A DNA stretch of 59,900 nt, from the NCBI GenBank assembly GCA_005790505.1, contig SXUP01000011.1, positions 1 to 59,900 of the forward strand, read 5' to 3'. Shown one piece after another: positions 43,497 through 52,583 of this stretch; position 1 is the stretch's first letter, and every line of letters starts with the position of its first letter. The notes under the pieces are model-generated. The model saw only the letters and a program-made list of their open reading frames with translations, was not told the DNA's origin and did not search any database. The translations under genes were made by a program, and so were the position numbers. The stretch is from Actinomycetota bacterium (GTDB taxonomy: Bacteria; Actinomycetota; Acidimicrobiia; Acidimicrobiales; Ilumatobacteraceae).

Positions 43497-45764
43497 TTAT
43501 TGACGCCCCATGGTCTGGCGCTCTGTCGCCTCAGCATTGGCAACGGCCTCAGTCCGATTCTCTGTTATCAGCTGAATATCCAAACGTTGAATTTTTCCTT
43601 GAAAAGGAAACGCTCCCCTATAACGCCCGCTAATCGTGGAGCCTTCATCACTTCCAATGCTTGCTCCGACACTGGAAATCATTCGCATGATTGCAGGAAT
43701 CTGCAAATCTCCCGCCCGTTTGCCGTCAATGATCAGTGTTGCAGTCGCATCTTTTTTTGCCCTACGAAATTTCAGCCCAACAACGCTCACACCTGTCGGA
43801 ACGTCAAAATCTGATTCAATCACACTGTGATCCCCAAAATAGTTGTAATCAAACACCAATTTATTTTCTTGAATGAATAGGGAAATGCCAGAGTTCTCCG
43901 TCCCAGTTGAATACAAAACACCATCATCGCCAATTTGACGCGTCAACGAGACCTCCATGTCCCAACTGCGACCCCCGAGACCAGGTCCCGCTTGAGTGGG
44001 AATCCGAGCGATCGGAGGGAAATAGGCGTAATGCCGGTCCGAACGATTAGGAGAGCGTTCATCAATCGTTCCGCCAAATAGTTCTACCCCTCTGTCATCT
44101 AGGGGTAGACCGTTGTGTTTTTCGGCCTCACGCCACCACAACTCGACTAATTCTTCTACCTTGTCAGGCATTTGCGGCGCAAGATTGACGCATTCGGAAC
44201 GATCTTCGGCAAGATTGTACAGTTCCCAATCATCGTCTTCATACGAGTCATTTGCGGTATGTCTAGTCACAGCTTTCCAGCCATGTGCATAAATCGCACG
44301 GTGTCCATGATTCTCAAAAAATTGGACAGTTTTTTGTGTTTCCGCATTACCGTCGTTGAGACTGTATTTTAGAGAGACACCTGTAATTGGCATCTGTTCA
44401 AAACCGCGTAAAACCGCAGGCGGAGTGACATTGAGTGCGTCATAAATTGTCGGAACAATGTCATTGACACTATGAAATTGGTGCCTCAACTCTCCCGAAG
44501 AATTTATGCCTTTTGGCCAATGCACAATCAACGGGACATGCACGCCACCCTCGTGGGTGTTTTGTTTATACCATTTGAAAGGAGTATTCCCAGTTTGCGC
44601 CCAGCCCCACGGATAATTGGAATGACTAGACGGACCACCAATATCATCGATGCGATGAATTGCCTGATCAGGCATCTCCATGATCATGTTGAAGAACTTC
44701 ATTTCATGCAACACACCAAAAGGTCCACCCTCTTGGCTTGCCCCATTATCTGACTGCAAAAAGATGAGAGTGTTATCTAATTCCCCTAATTCTGCGAGAC
44801 CGTCAACAACACGTCCAATTTGTTCATCGGTGTGTTCCAAGAAAGCAGCAAAGGCCTCTTGTAAACGACAAGCCAACCGTTTTTGGTTGTCCGACAGCGT
44901 ACTCCATTCCTCGACGCCGGGATTGCGAGGAGCGAGTTGCGTGTCGGGCGGAATTATTCCGAGAGATTTTTGTCTGGCGAACCATTCTTGGCGGGCCACG
45001 TCCCAGCCTGCGTCGTATAACCCCTTGTGCTTATCCAAAAACTTCTTGGGAGCTTGATGTGGAGCATGGGTGGCCCCAAATGCGAGATACATGAAAAATG
45101 GTCGGTCAGGGCGGATGGATTTGGCGTCACGCACAAACTCCATTCCGTGGTCAACAAGATCTTCACTGACGTGATAACCGTCTGCTACTGACCTCGGGAC
45201 TGGAACATGATGGTTGTCGTAAACCAATTCTGGATAAAACTGATCTGTCTCGCCGTCCAAGAAACCGTAATAGCGATCAAATCCACGACCGAGGGGCCAT
45301 TGATCAAATGGTCCTGCTGCTGAAGCGTTAGCCATCTGCGTGAGGTGCCATTTACCAAGAGCAAAAGTAGTGAATCCCTCTTCGCGCAGTACCTCGGCCA
45401 CCAATCCCGCGTGATTTGAGACATGTCCACGCATGTTGGGAAAACCAGTATTAAAGTTGGACACAGAACGCATGCCAACTTCGTGCGAGTTGCGCCCTGT
45501 TAATAACGATGCCCTCGTTGGGGAACACAATGGCGTCACGTGATAGTTGGTGTAGCGCAAACCCCCTTGGGCGAGGCGATCAATATTGGGCGTTGCAAGC
45601 GTTGACCCAAAGCAATTGAAATGTGAAAAACCTAAGTCATCAATCAAAATAATCACGACATTTGGGGTACCAATCGGTGGATATTTCTTCGTCTCAAAGG
45701 CAGGGGTTGATTCCTTGATTGTCTTGCCGATGACTCCTTCAAATGGCTTCTCCGAAACGCTCAT
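43497..45764 (-). CDS. Type I arylsulfatase with C-terminal lectin-like domain
   Basis: 755 aa from the ATG at 45764, which has AAGGAG 6 nt upstream. Hydrolyses sulfate esters. Formylglycine motif CSPTRASLLTG with C80, metal-binding Asp pair in ILIDDLGFSHFNCFGS (D42/D43), GKWHL and DNGASQEGG. After about residue 590 a beta-sandwich concanavalin-like domain follows (LVFDYNYFGDH, TLIIDGKRAGDL). No signal peptide is visible. An FGly-generating enzyme is not in the window. Divergent from the DUF1330-like/TetR/dehalogenase operon, with a palindrome in the shared upstream region. Confidence 0.93.
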   Translation of the reverse strand: MSVSEKPFEGVIGKTIKESTPAFETKKYPPIGTPNVVIILIDDLGFSHFNCFGSTLATPNIDRLAQGGLRYTNYHVTPLCSPTRASLLTGRNSHEVGMRSVSNFNTGFPNMRGHVSNHAGLVAEVLREEGFTTFALGKWHLTQMANASAAGPFDQWPLGRGFDRYYGFLDGETDQFYPELVYDNHHVPVPRSVADGYHVSEDLVDHGMEFVRDAKSIRPDRPFFMYLAFGATHAPHQAPKKFLDKHKGLYDAGWDVARQEWFARQKSLGIIPPDTQLAPRNPGVEEWSTLSDNQKRLACRLQEAFAAFLEHTDEQIGRVVDGLAELGELDNTLIFLQSDNGASQEGGPFGVLHEMKFFNMIMEMPDQAIHRIDDIGGPSSHSNYPWGWAQTGNTPFKWYKQNTHEGGVHVPLIVHWPKGINSSGELRHQFHSVNDIVPTIYDALNVTPPAVLRGFEQMPITGVSLKYSLNDGNAETQKTVQFFENHGHRAIYAHGWKAVTRHTANDSYEDDDWELYNLAEDRSECVNLAPQMPDKVEELVELWWREAEKHNGLPLDDRGVELFGGTIDERSPNRSDRHYAYFPPIARIPTQAGPGLGGRSWDMEVSLTRQIGDDGVLYSTGTENSGISLFIQENKLVFDYNYFGDHSVIESDFDVPTGVSVVGLKFRRAKKDATATLIIDGKRAGDLQIPAIMRMISSVGASIGSDEGSTISGRYRGAFPFQGKIQRLDIQLITENRTEAVANAEATERQTMGRQ

Positions 45765-45801
45765 TGCTTCTCCTTGACTCAACTCATTCTTTTGTCATAC
45801 T

Positions 45802-45819
45802 ATCTGACAGATCTCAGAT
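45802..45819. promoter_or_regulatory. Palindrome, candidate TetR operator
   Basis: ATCTGA-CAGATC-TCAGAT is an inverted repeat with perfect 6-bp arms in the 128-bp region between the divergent arylsulfatase (ATG 45764) and the operon that contains a tetR gene. Its location and symmetry fit a local TetR-family operator; this is inference. Confidence 0.45.
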
Positions 45820-45838
45820 GAACGCCACTGACGATTCC

Positions 45839-45882
45839 ACAACGCTATTTAACAACGCTATTTAACAACGCTACTTAACAAC
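45839..45882. repeat. 13-bp tandem repeat upstream of the TetR operon
   Basis: Three copies of ACAACGCTATTTA (the third has C for one T) plus a partial ACAAC run directly into the AAGGAG Shine-Dalgarno of the next gene. The repeat lies in the 5' leader, or may carry repeated protein sites. Confidence 0.85.
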
Positions 45883-45892
45883 AAGGAGTGCC

Positions 45893-46624
45893 ATGACAAA
45901 AAATGACAATACCGAGGAGCACGAGGTTAGTGCTGTCAAGCACAAATACGGTCGGATCAATAAGGACTATGCGATGCAGCTGGCAACATGTGCGCCCGAA
46001 GTGGATGGACCCATTTACATGGTGAATTTAATGAAGTACTTCGAAATTGCCCAATACGATGATCCTTCAGCAACAGCGATCAGTGGTCGTGAGGCTGACG
46101 ACAAATACAATCCAGTGTCTGTTTTGAACAAAATTGGCGCAAACATTGTTTTTGTTGCCGATGTACTCCGCAATCACGTGGGTGATGAAGACTGGGACAG
46201 AATCGCAATTGTGCGATATGCCACGCGAGTATCTTTCATTGAAATGCAGAGCCGTAAAGACTTCAGTGAGAAGCATGTTCACAAAGCAGCAGGAATGTTA
46301 AGAACGACGTTGTTGGCGTCGCGCCCCCTTGACGAGTCGCTTGACAACCGCGACCGCCCGACACCACTTGAATTTCGTTACCTTGTGATGGTTGTACGTC
46401 AAACAGATAATCGCAGAGAAGTTTTTGCCAACCCAGATGCTGTTTCCTTTGATGTCGAGGGAACAGTGTTGAGTGATGGGCGTTTTTGGGACACGGTGCA
46501 ATTGATACCAGCGATCAATGAGCACGAAGCTGATGCATTGGCACAGTCGATGACCGACCTCGTAGCGGGTACGAGTTACGCCATGACTTTACGGGCAACT
46601 ATTGACGGACTTACGACAAATTAG
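45893..46624 (+). CDS. DUF1330-like dimeric alpha-beta barrel protein
   Basis: 243 aa with AAGGAG 4 nt before the ATG. The first half has IYMVNLMKYFEIAQYDD, a GREADDKYNPV segment, then WDRIAIVRYATRVSFIEMQ, a sequence pattern of DUF1330-type ferredoxin-like barrels. The second half (LEFRYLVMVVRQTDN ... WDTVQLIPAI) looks like a second, weaker copy of the fold. I cannot name a reaction. It is the first gene of an operon with tetR (TAG directly followed by ATG) and a haloalkane dehalogenase. Confidence 0.7.
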   Translation: MTKNDNTEEHEVSAVKHKYGRINKDYAMQLATCAPEVDGPIYMVNLMKYFEIAQYDDPSATAISGREADDKYNPVSVLNKIGANIVFVADVLRNHVGDEDWDRIAIVRYATRVSFIEMQSRKDFSEKHVHKAAGMLRTTLLASRPLDESLDNRDRPTPLEFRYLVMVVRQTDNRREVFANPDAVSFDVEGTVLSDGRFWDTVQLIPAINEHEADALAQSMTDLVAGTSYAMTLRATIDGLTTN

Positions 46625-47245
46625 ATGTCGCTAACATCTGGTACTCAGGATGTCATTCTTGACGGGCGAAGTTTGCGTCGCGAACGAAATCGGCTGGCGA
46701 TTGTGCAGGCTCTCCTGGGTCTCTATGAGGAAGGGTGGATCGAAGTAAGTGCCTCATTGATTGTTCAAAGAGCCGGACTTTCTGAAAGATCTCTTTTCCG
46801 TTATTTTGATGATGTTGATGATCTTTATCAGACGGCATGTGACACTCACTTCGAAAAAATGTCACGATACGGGACGATTGTTGAGTTTGCCAAAGGTTCA
46901 CTTGTTGACAAAGTTGAGCACCTTGTCGACCAGCGATTGAGGATATTCAAGGCAACAAGAAATACTGCCATCGTTGCTCGAATCCACGCCCACAAAATTG
47001 CACCGGTAAAAGAACAGCTTCAGCGGGGAAGAGAACTTCTCCGAGAACAAACAAGGACCCATTTTCACACGGAACTTCAAAAAATGAGCCACAGTCACAG
47101 ATTGGCGGTCATCGCAGCGCTAGACGTTCTTGCCTCTTTTGAATCTCTTGAACTACTGAGATATGACCAAGGCTTGTCCCACGATGAAACTAAGTCAGTT
47201 CTGACATTTTCGATACTCAAATTATTTATGCAGGAGCGACAATGA
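46625..47245 (+). CDS. TetR-family transcriptional regulator
   Basis: 206 aa. The N-terminal helix-turn-helix (about 20-65) shows VQRAGLSERSLFRYFDDVDDLYQTA, the standard TetR recognition helix and following segment. The C-terminal ligand-binding domain is helical and divergent. It begins immediately after the DUF1330-like stop and overlaps the dehalogenase start by 4 nt. It probably controls its own operon and possibly the divergent arylsulfatase through the palindrome at 45802; the ligand is unknown. Confidence 0.9.
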   Translation: MSLTSGTQDVILDGRSLRRERNRLAIVQALLGLYEEGWIEVSASLIVQRAGLSERSLFRYFDDVDDLYQTACDTHFEKMSRYGTIVEFAKGSLVDKVEHLVDQRLRIFKATRNTAIVARIHAHKIAPVKEQLQRGRELLREQTRTHFHTELQKMSHSHRLAVIAALDVLASFESLELLRYDQGLSHDETKSVLTFSILKLFMQERQ

Positions 47246-48153
47246 AAACACTACGCACACCGGACGAAAGATTCAGCAATCTCGTTGATTACAATTTTGT
47301 TCCGCAATATTTGGAGATCCCTGACGACCAAGGAGGTTCTCTTAGAATGCACTACCTTGACGAGGGTCCAGCAGATGCTGCCCCCATCTTGTTGATGCAT
47401 GGCGAACCTTCTTGGTGCTATCTATATCGCTATATGATTCCGGTTTTGGTCGCTGCCGGTCACCGCGTTGTGGCCCCAGATCTCATCGGCTTTGGTCGCT
47501 CTGATAAACCAACTCAAAGAAGTGACTACACCTACGCACGACATGTTGCATGGATGAGTTCTGCAATTTTCAATGTTCTTGATTTGCGACGCATTACATT
47601 TTTTGGACAAGACTGGGGTGGTCTGATCGGACTGCGCCTTGTGGCTGCGGAACCTGCTCGCTTTGATCGAGTCGTTATCTCCAATACGGGTCTGCCTGTC
47701 GGCGATGGGAAAATGAGCGACGCTTTCATGGCTTGGCAAAAATTTTCGCAAGAATCTCCCGTCTTTCCGATCGGCAAGATCGTCGACGGCGGCTCCGCGA
47801 CAAAACTATCTGACGCCATCATCGCCGCCTATGACGCACCTTTCCCCGATGAAACATACAAAGAGGGCGCGCGAATTTTCCCGTCACTTGTGCCTGTCGC
47901 TCCCGACAATCCGGAATGCTCTGCTCAACTCAACGCATGGGAGTCGTTGCGCAAATTTGAAAAACCTTGGCTATGTATCTTTGGTGATAGTGATCCAGTT
48001 ACAAAAGGAGGGGATGCAATTTTTCTTCGTGAAGTACCTGGGACAAAAGGTCAACCCCACACAACTATCATCGGCGGCGGGCACATGATTCAAGAGGACA
48101 AAGGACCCCAAGTGGCACAGCTAATTAACGATTTTATTTCTGCCACGCGCTGA
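47242..48153 (+). CDS. Haloalkane dehalogenase (HLD-I like)
   Basis: 303 aa alpha/beta-hydrolase. The oxyanion/halide motif HGEPSWCYLYR (W58), nucleophile D124 with halide-binding W125 in GQDWGGLIG, FGDSDPV (acid) and GGGHMIQED (base His) match haloalkane dehalogenases; D124-W125 coincides with DhlA numbering. Trp165 in AFMAWQKFS lies in the cap domain and may complete halide binding. It would hydrolyse carbon-halogen bonds to alcohol and halide. An epoxide hydrolase is the main alternative, but HGEPxW and DW favour HLD. ATGA overlap with tetR. Confidence 0.87.
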   Translation: MKTLRTPDERFSNLVDYNFVPQYLEIPDDQGGSLRMHYLDEGPADAAPILLMHGEPSWCYLYRYMIPVLVAAGHRVVAPDLIGFGRSDKPTQRSDYTYARHVAWMSSAIFNVLDLRRITFFGQDWGGLIGLRLVAAEPARFDRVVISNTGLPVGDGKMSDAFMAWQKFSQESPVFPIGKIVDGGSATKLSDAIIAAYDAPFPDETYKEGARIFPSLVPVAPDNPECSAQLNAWESLRKFEKPWLCIFGDSDPVTKGGDAIFLREVPGTKGQPHTTIIGGGHMIQEDKGPQVAQLINDFISATR

Positions 48154-48156
48154 ACG

Positions 48157-49056
48157 TCAGACGGCGACAATCGCCCCACGACGTTCTATCTGCCGTCTTG
48201 CGACTCGACCAATTCTTTCAATATTTTTCATCAACTCTTCTCGTGCCTGTTCCGCTGCTGAGTTGAGTCCGCTTATCTTGTCTATCGCCCAATGCCGAAA
48301 CACAAGCGGAACAATGATTTTTTCATGATGAATCGCAAAATCATAGATACCAATCTTGGCGATTTGCTTTGCATGTTCCACAAACCCCGGGATACCCACT
48401 CCAGGCATGGAAAAACTTGTAACTTGGCGGGTCAAAGCCTGCACCGCAGTTGACGGATCAAGTTCGATAAATTTTGACACCAGATCACGATAAAACAAAT
48501 GATGCCGATTTTCGTCGGCCGACAATCGCATCATGACGTCATACCCAGCTGGATCATTGAGCATGGTCCCCGTGTTACGGTGCGAGAGACGAGTTGCGAG
48601 TTCTTGTATCGCCACGTAGCACATCCCGTCTGCAGCAGTCTGAGGTTCTGGGACAATTGCCGCACTCACCTGGGCCATGCGCCCATCCTCTAATACTTTG
48701 GGATCCACAAGCCCACTTACTGTGATGTAGTCGCGCATCGCAATCGCGTGACGACCTTCTTCGGCAGTCCAACGCTGTGCCCACGCACCCCAAGCCGAAT
48801 CTCCACCAAACATGCGCGAGATAGTTCGGGTGTACCACGGAAGATTGTCCTCGGTCAAAAGATTGACGAGCAACGCAGACCTCACGCCTTGCGGCAACGC
48901 CTCTTCTCCATAGACAAACCCTTCGGACTGCAATTGTTGCGCACGATGCCACGGAACTATTTCATGGGGGTACCAATCTTCAGCGGTCTCAAGATGCCGG
49001 TTAAGCAGACGCTCTGCCACTGGTTCAAGTTCGGCTAAAAGTTCAGCATCGGTCAT
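48157..49056 (-). CDS. Acyl-ACP desaturase, DesA-like diiron enzyme
   Basis: 299 aa ferritin-like helical bundle. Diiron ligands by pattern: E69 (LTEDNLPWY), E100 and H103 (AEEGRHAIAMRDY), E152 (IQELATR), E182 and H185 (DENRHHLFY). This is the stearoyl-ACP desaturase family; mycobacterial DesA1/DesA2 are the named actinobacterial relatives. It would introduce a double bond into an ACP-bound acyl chain and needs ferredoxin. Convergent with the dehalogenase (3 bp between stops). Confidence 0.9.
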   Translation of the reverse strand: MTDAELLAELEPVAERLLNRHLETAEDWYPHEIVPWHRAQQLQSEGFVYGEEALPQGVRSALLVNLLTEDNLPWYTRTISRMFGGDSAWGAWAQRWTAEEGRHAIAMRDYITVSGLVDPKVLEDGRMAQVSAAIVPEPQTAADGMCYVAIQELATRLSHRNTGTMLNDPAGYDVMMRLSADENRHHLFYRDLVSKFIELDPSTAVQALTRQVTSFSMPGVGIPGFVEHAKQIAKIGIYDFAIHHEKIIVPLVFRHWAIDKISGLNSAAEQAREELMKNIERIGRVARRQIERRGAIVAV

Positions 49057-49063
49057 ATAGTCA

Positions 49064-49069
49064 AACCTA
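49064..49069 (-). promoter_or_regulatory. Candidate -10 box, leaderless desA-like gene
   Basis: TAGGTT ends 7 nt before the ATG at 49056. No Shine-Dalgarno is visible. Confidence 0.42.
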
Positions 49070-49163
49070 GGCGGTTCTGAACTCTTTTGTTGGTTTCAAC
49101 GAACAAGATAAGGTCTTGATAGTGACTACAGGCACAAAGCGCCATGGTTCTACTGGAGGCTTT

Positions 49164-50864
49164 ATGAGAGAAAAATGGATAACGGATTGGCCAACGAGCA
49201 AGCGCTTTCCTCATTACACCCGTGCTAATGCCGGCGAAGTACTCGCCAATCCCGTGAGTCCCCTTGGCTGGTCATATGGCTGGGATGGCGGAATCGTCGC
49301 CGGGTACAAGGCGGGCCTCATCAGGTGCGGTCTCTATGAGGACAGTGATTTTGATCCCGAGCATCCAGAGTCGGTTGCATGTTTTGGTGGATACCTCTAT
49401 ATAAATCTCTCAGCAATACGAATGCAGGGCGTTCGAAATCCAGCCGCCACAGTCGAGGTTCTTGACATTGCATTTTTTGGAAATCACCCCGATGTTCCGC
49501 CATATGTTGAGCACCCAAACGATAACAAACCTCATCTCTTGCCAAATCTTGAACGTCACAACGAGTGGGTTATGAGTGGCTCTGGGTGGCCAGAACTTGA
49601 TGAAGACAAAAAAGCAGCGGAGGATTTGCGCGCTTCGCGAGGCGATCTCAGTGCACTTTCGCTCACGCAATTGTTAACGCGTGCACGTAGCATTCAGTCC
49701 CAACTCCCCCATTTGTTTTCTCAACATGTCGTATCCGGCACGAGTGCCGCCATGGCACCGGGATTACTCGGCGTGGTTGCAACAACATTGAGTGACCCAG
49801 GGCTGCCTATGGTGTTGCTTTCAAGTCTCGGCGACGTTGATTCAGCCGACGCAAACTATGCACTGTGGGATCTATCACGTCTCGTGCGGAATAGTCCATC
49901 GCTAACGTCCACTTTCAATGCCGGCATAAATGACGCCCTTGCGCGCATTTCCTCACCAACATTCATTGCCGCATGGGAGTCTTTTTTATATGAATTTGGC
50001 TCGCGTGGACCAGACGAGTGGGATCTCGCTTCACCGACTTGGGAGACACATCCACAACTCGCGCTCGCCGCAATAGACCGAGTTCGCCTGCAAGTAGACG
50101 CGGAGTCGCCTCAGCTACGAAACGAAGCAAGAGCGAGGCAACGAAATGCCCTGATCACATCCGCACGCAAACAACTCGTGAGTAATCCAGAAATATCGGC
50201 ATTGTTGGAGGCTGGCATCACCGCTGGCGCAATGATGGCTCATCGTGAGAGAACGAAAACCACAATTGTTCGTGTTATCCATGAAGCAAGAATGGTGTTT
50301 CATGAAATTGCCAACCGAACTGGGCACGGTGATTTAGTTTTTCAAGTTTTGGATTCCGAATTAGATGCTTACGCACATTATCCAGAATCTATGCTTGACA
50401 CTCTGACAAAGCGCCACGTTGAATGGCGAGAGCTCTTTGATTTACAACCGCCTTTTATAATTGCCGACGCTAATGTTCCAGCACTAGAGCAATGGGCCCG
50501 TCGATCTGCTGACTCAATTGCCCAAGTTCATCCCAACGACTGTCTGCAGGGCGTGTCAGGATCGCCTGGTTTTGCTAGGGGTCGTGCTCGCGTGGTGCTC
50601 GATCCGGGCGATCCACGTGACCTGCAACCTGGAGATATCTTGGTCGCCCCTTGCACGGACCCGAGTTGGACACCTCTTTTTATGACGGCTGCGGCAGTAG
50701 TGGTTGATGTGGGTGGACAAATTAGTCATGCCGTAATCGTTAGCCGCGAACTAGGACTTCCCTGCGTGGTCTCAGTTACGAATGGCACCCTGTGCATCCC
50801 TGACGGTGCGATCATCGAAGTAGACGGAACCTTGGGAACAATCACGATTGTGTCACTGCCCTAG
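49164..50864 (+). CDS. PEP-utilising enzyme mobile-domain protein, copy A
   Basis: 566 aa from the ATG at 49164, with GGAGG 4 nt upstream; the longer frame to 49116 is rejected. The N terminus has the RPH/PpsA-like segment FPHYTRANAGEVLANPVSPLGW, a long helical middle, and a C-terminal swivelling phosphohistidine domain with GGQISHAVIVSRELGLPC; H522 would carry phosphate. The ATP-grasp domain that normally phosphorylates this His is absent, so it must act with a separate partner, as in phenylphosphate synthase, or have a different role. Paralog of 52584-54326; two SDR genes lie between them. Confidence 0.83.
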   Translation: MREKWITDWPTSKRFPHYTRANAGEVLANPVSPLGWSYGWDGGIVAGYKAGLIRCGLYEDSDFDPEHPESVACFGGYLYINLSAIRMQGVRNPAATVEVLDIAFFGNHPDVPPYVEHPNDNKPHLLPNLERHNEWVMSGSGWPELDEDKKAAEDLRASRGDLSALSLTQLLTRARSIQSQLPHLFSQHVVSGTSAAMAPGLLGVVATTLSDPGLPMVLLSSLGDVDSADANYALWDLSRLVRNSPSLTSTFNAGINDALARISSPTFIAAWESFLYEFGSRGPDEWDLASPTWETHPQLALAAIDRVRLQVDAESPQLRNEARARQRNALITSARKQLVSNPEISALLEAGITAGAMMAHRERTKTTIVRVIHEARMVFHEIANRTGHGDLVFQVLDSELDAYAHYPESMLDTLTKRHVEWRELFDLQPPFIIADANVPALEQWARRSADSIAQVHPNDCLQGVSGSPGFARGRARVVLDPGDPRDLQPGDILVAPCTDPSWTPLFMTAAAVVVDVGGQISHAVIVSRELGLPCVVSVTNGTLCIPDGAIIEVDGTLGTITIVSLP

Positions 50865-50921
50865 TCGCTGACCTACGATGAAGGCAGGAGAAGCCAAAAG
50901 GTTCTGAAATGGGGGGAAATC

Positions 50922-51701
50922 ATGGGATTGCTTGATGGTCGCGTGGCGTGCATTACAGGCGGGACAAGAGGCATTGGCTTGGCGATAGCAAGCGCGTTTC
51001 TTGATGAAGGCGCAAGTGTGGTCATCAATGGACGAGATGCCGCCAAAGCGAAAAGATCGATGGACGAACTTGGGGCGGGAGATCGTCTTCACTTCATTGG
51101 TGGCGATGTCAAACAACGATCTGATTGCGAAGCAATCGTCAATGGAACCGCGAAACATTTCGGCCGACTTGATATTTTGGTCCCGAACGCGGGTGGTGGC
51201 AGCGATTACGCGCCGATTGCTCAACTGACTGACGAGGCGATGCAAGATGCTTTGGTATGGAGTTTTTGGCACACTTTTTGGACAATGCGAGCCGCGTTGA
51301 ACCTAATGATTCCAAATAATTATGGTCGCATTTTAGCGATGAGTTCTGTCGAGGGGAAAATGGGAAAACCCGGTATCTCTAGTTATGTTGTGGCCAAGCA
51401 CGCCATTAACGGCCTTGTTAAATCGGCAGCCCAAGAAGTTGGCACGCTTGGAATCACCGTGAATGCTCTTTGTCCAGGCGCAATCGAGACCGACATCATG
51501 AAACAAGATGGACCTGGCGCTGCACAAGCAATGGGCCTGACATATGAGGGGCTCCTCGAGGTTTTTGCCAACGACTCAGCGGTGAAACGACTCAACGAGG
51601 TCGGAGATGTAGCCGCAGTTGCTGTTCTGCTGGCTTCAGATGCCGGAAGTGGAATCAGTGGTTCATTAATTTCAATCGACGGTGGAACATCACCATATTG
51701 A
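50922..51701 (+). CDS. SDR family oxidoreductase, copy A
   Basis: 259 aa classical SDR: TGGTRGIG cofactor loop, PNAGGG, SSVEGKMGKPGISSYVVAK with the catalytic Ser, Tyr and Lys, and NALCPGAIETDIM. Closest relative in the window is the next gene, with which it shares GKPGI, NGLVKS, the following VGTLGITVNA and TDI. Substrate unknown. GGGGGG lies 8 nt before the ATG. It follows PEP copy A by 57 nt, suggesting co-transcription. Confidence 0.9.
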   Translation: MGLLDGRVACITGGTRGIGLAIASAFLDEGASVVINGRDAAKAKRSMDELGAGDRLHFIGGDVKQRSDCEAIVNGTAKHFGRLDILVPNAGGGSDYAPIAQLTDEAMQDALVWSFWHTFWTMRAALNLMIPNNYGRILAMSSVEGKMGKPGISSYVVAKHAINGLVKSAAQEVGTLGITVNALCPGAIETDIMKQDGPGAAQAMGLTYEGLLEVFANDSAVKRLNEVGDVAAVAVLLASDAGSGISGSLISIDGGTSPY

Positions 51702-51779
51702 TAAATCGTTATTTAGCGGTCGCAGCATAACTACTCAATAATTTAAGAGCATCAACAAAGTACACGAGGGAGCAAAATC

Positions 51780-52562
51780 ATGGGAAAGCTTGATGGAAAG
51801 ATCGCCTGCATCACAGGTGGCACACGCAGCATTGGTCGAGCAATCGCCGAGGCCTATCTTGCCGAGGGTGCAACAGTCGTCGTCAACGGTCGTGACGAAG
51901 CAAAGGGACAACAGTGCCTGAAAGAGTTGAACGCCGGCGCAAAAGCGGCGTTTTATGCAGGTGATGCGTCATTGCAGTCAACAGTTGAGGGCCTTATCGA
52001 TTTCACTATTTCCAAATACGGCAAACTTGACATCTGTTGTTTGAATTCGGGTGGCGTGCAGATGACTGCGCCGATTGCCCAGATGTCCGACGAAGAGTGG
52101 AAACTTGAAATCGACTGGAATCTGAATCACGTCTTCTGGGGCATGCGCCGGGCACTGAATCATATGATTCCTCGCCAATATGGACGCATCATCGTGACTT
52201 CGTCAGTAGAGGGCAAACTTGGCAAGCCAGGAATAGCTGGCTACTCGACCACAAAACATGCTGTGAATGGTCTTGTGAAGTCGGTGGCCCGTGAAGTCGG
52301 AACACTTGGGATCACCGTCAATGCAATTCTTCCTGGTCTTATTGAGACTGACATTGTGCGCGAGACTGGCCCATCCTCGGCGATTGCGATGGGTCTTGAA
52401 AGTTACGACGCAATGATTGCCCTGTTCACCCAGGAATCCGCCATCAAGCGTCCCAATAAAGTTGAAGAGGTTGCTGCAGTCGCTGTTTTGATGGCGACAG
52501 ATGGGGCGCGCAATATGACTGGATGTTTGTTTCCCGTCGACGGCGGCACTATGCCCTACTAA
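51780..52562 (+). CDS. SDR family oxidoreductase, copy B
   Basis: 260 aa paralog of the preceding SDR: TGGTRSIG cofactor loop (Ser where copy A has Gly), SSVEGKLGKPGIAGYSTTK with the catalytic residues, and LPGLIETDIV. GAGGGAG lies 9 nt before the ATG. The near-identical blocks imply tandem duplication. Convergent with PEP copy B (21 bp between the stops). Confidence 0.9.
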   Translation: MGKLDGKIACITGGTRSIGRAIAEAYLAEGATVVVNGRDEAKGQQCLKELNAGAKAAFYAGDASLQSTVEGLIDFTISKYGKLDICCLNSGGVQMTAPIAQMSDEEWKLEIDWNLNHVFWGMRRALNHMIPRQYGRIIVTSSVEGKLGKPGIAGYSTTKHAVNGLVKSVAREVGTLGITVNAILPGLIETDIVRETGPSSAIAMGLESYDAMIALFTQESAIKRPNKVEEVAAVAVLMATDGARNMTGCLFPVDGGTMPY

Positions 52563-52583
52563 GTCTGGGCTACTCAGGCTGAA

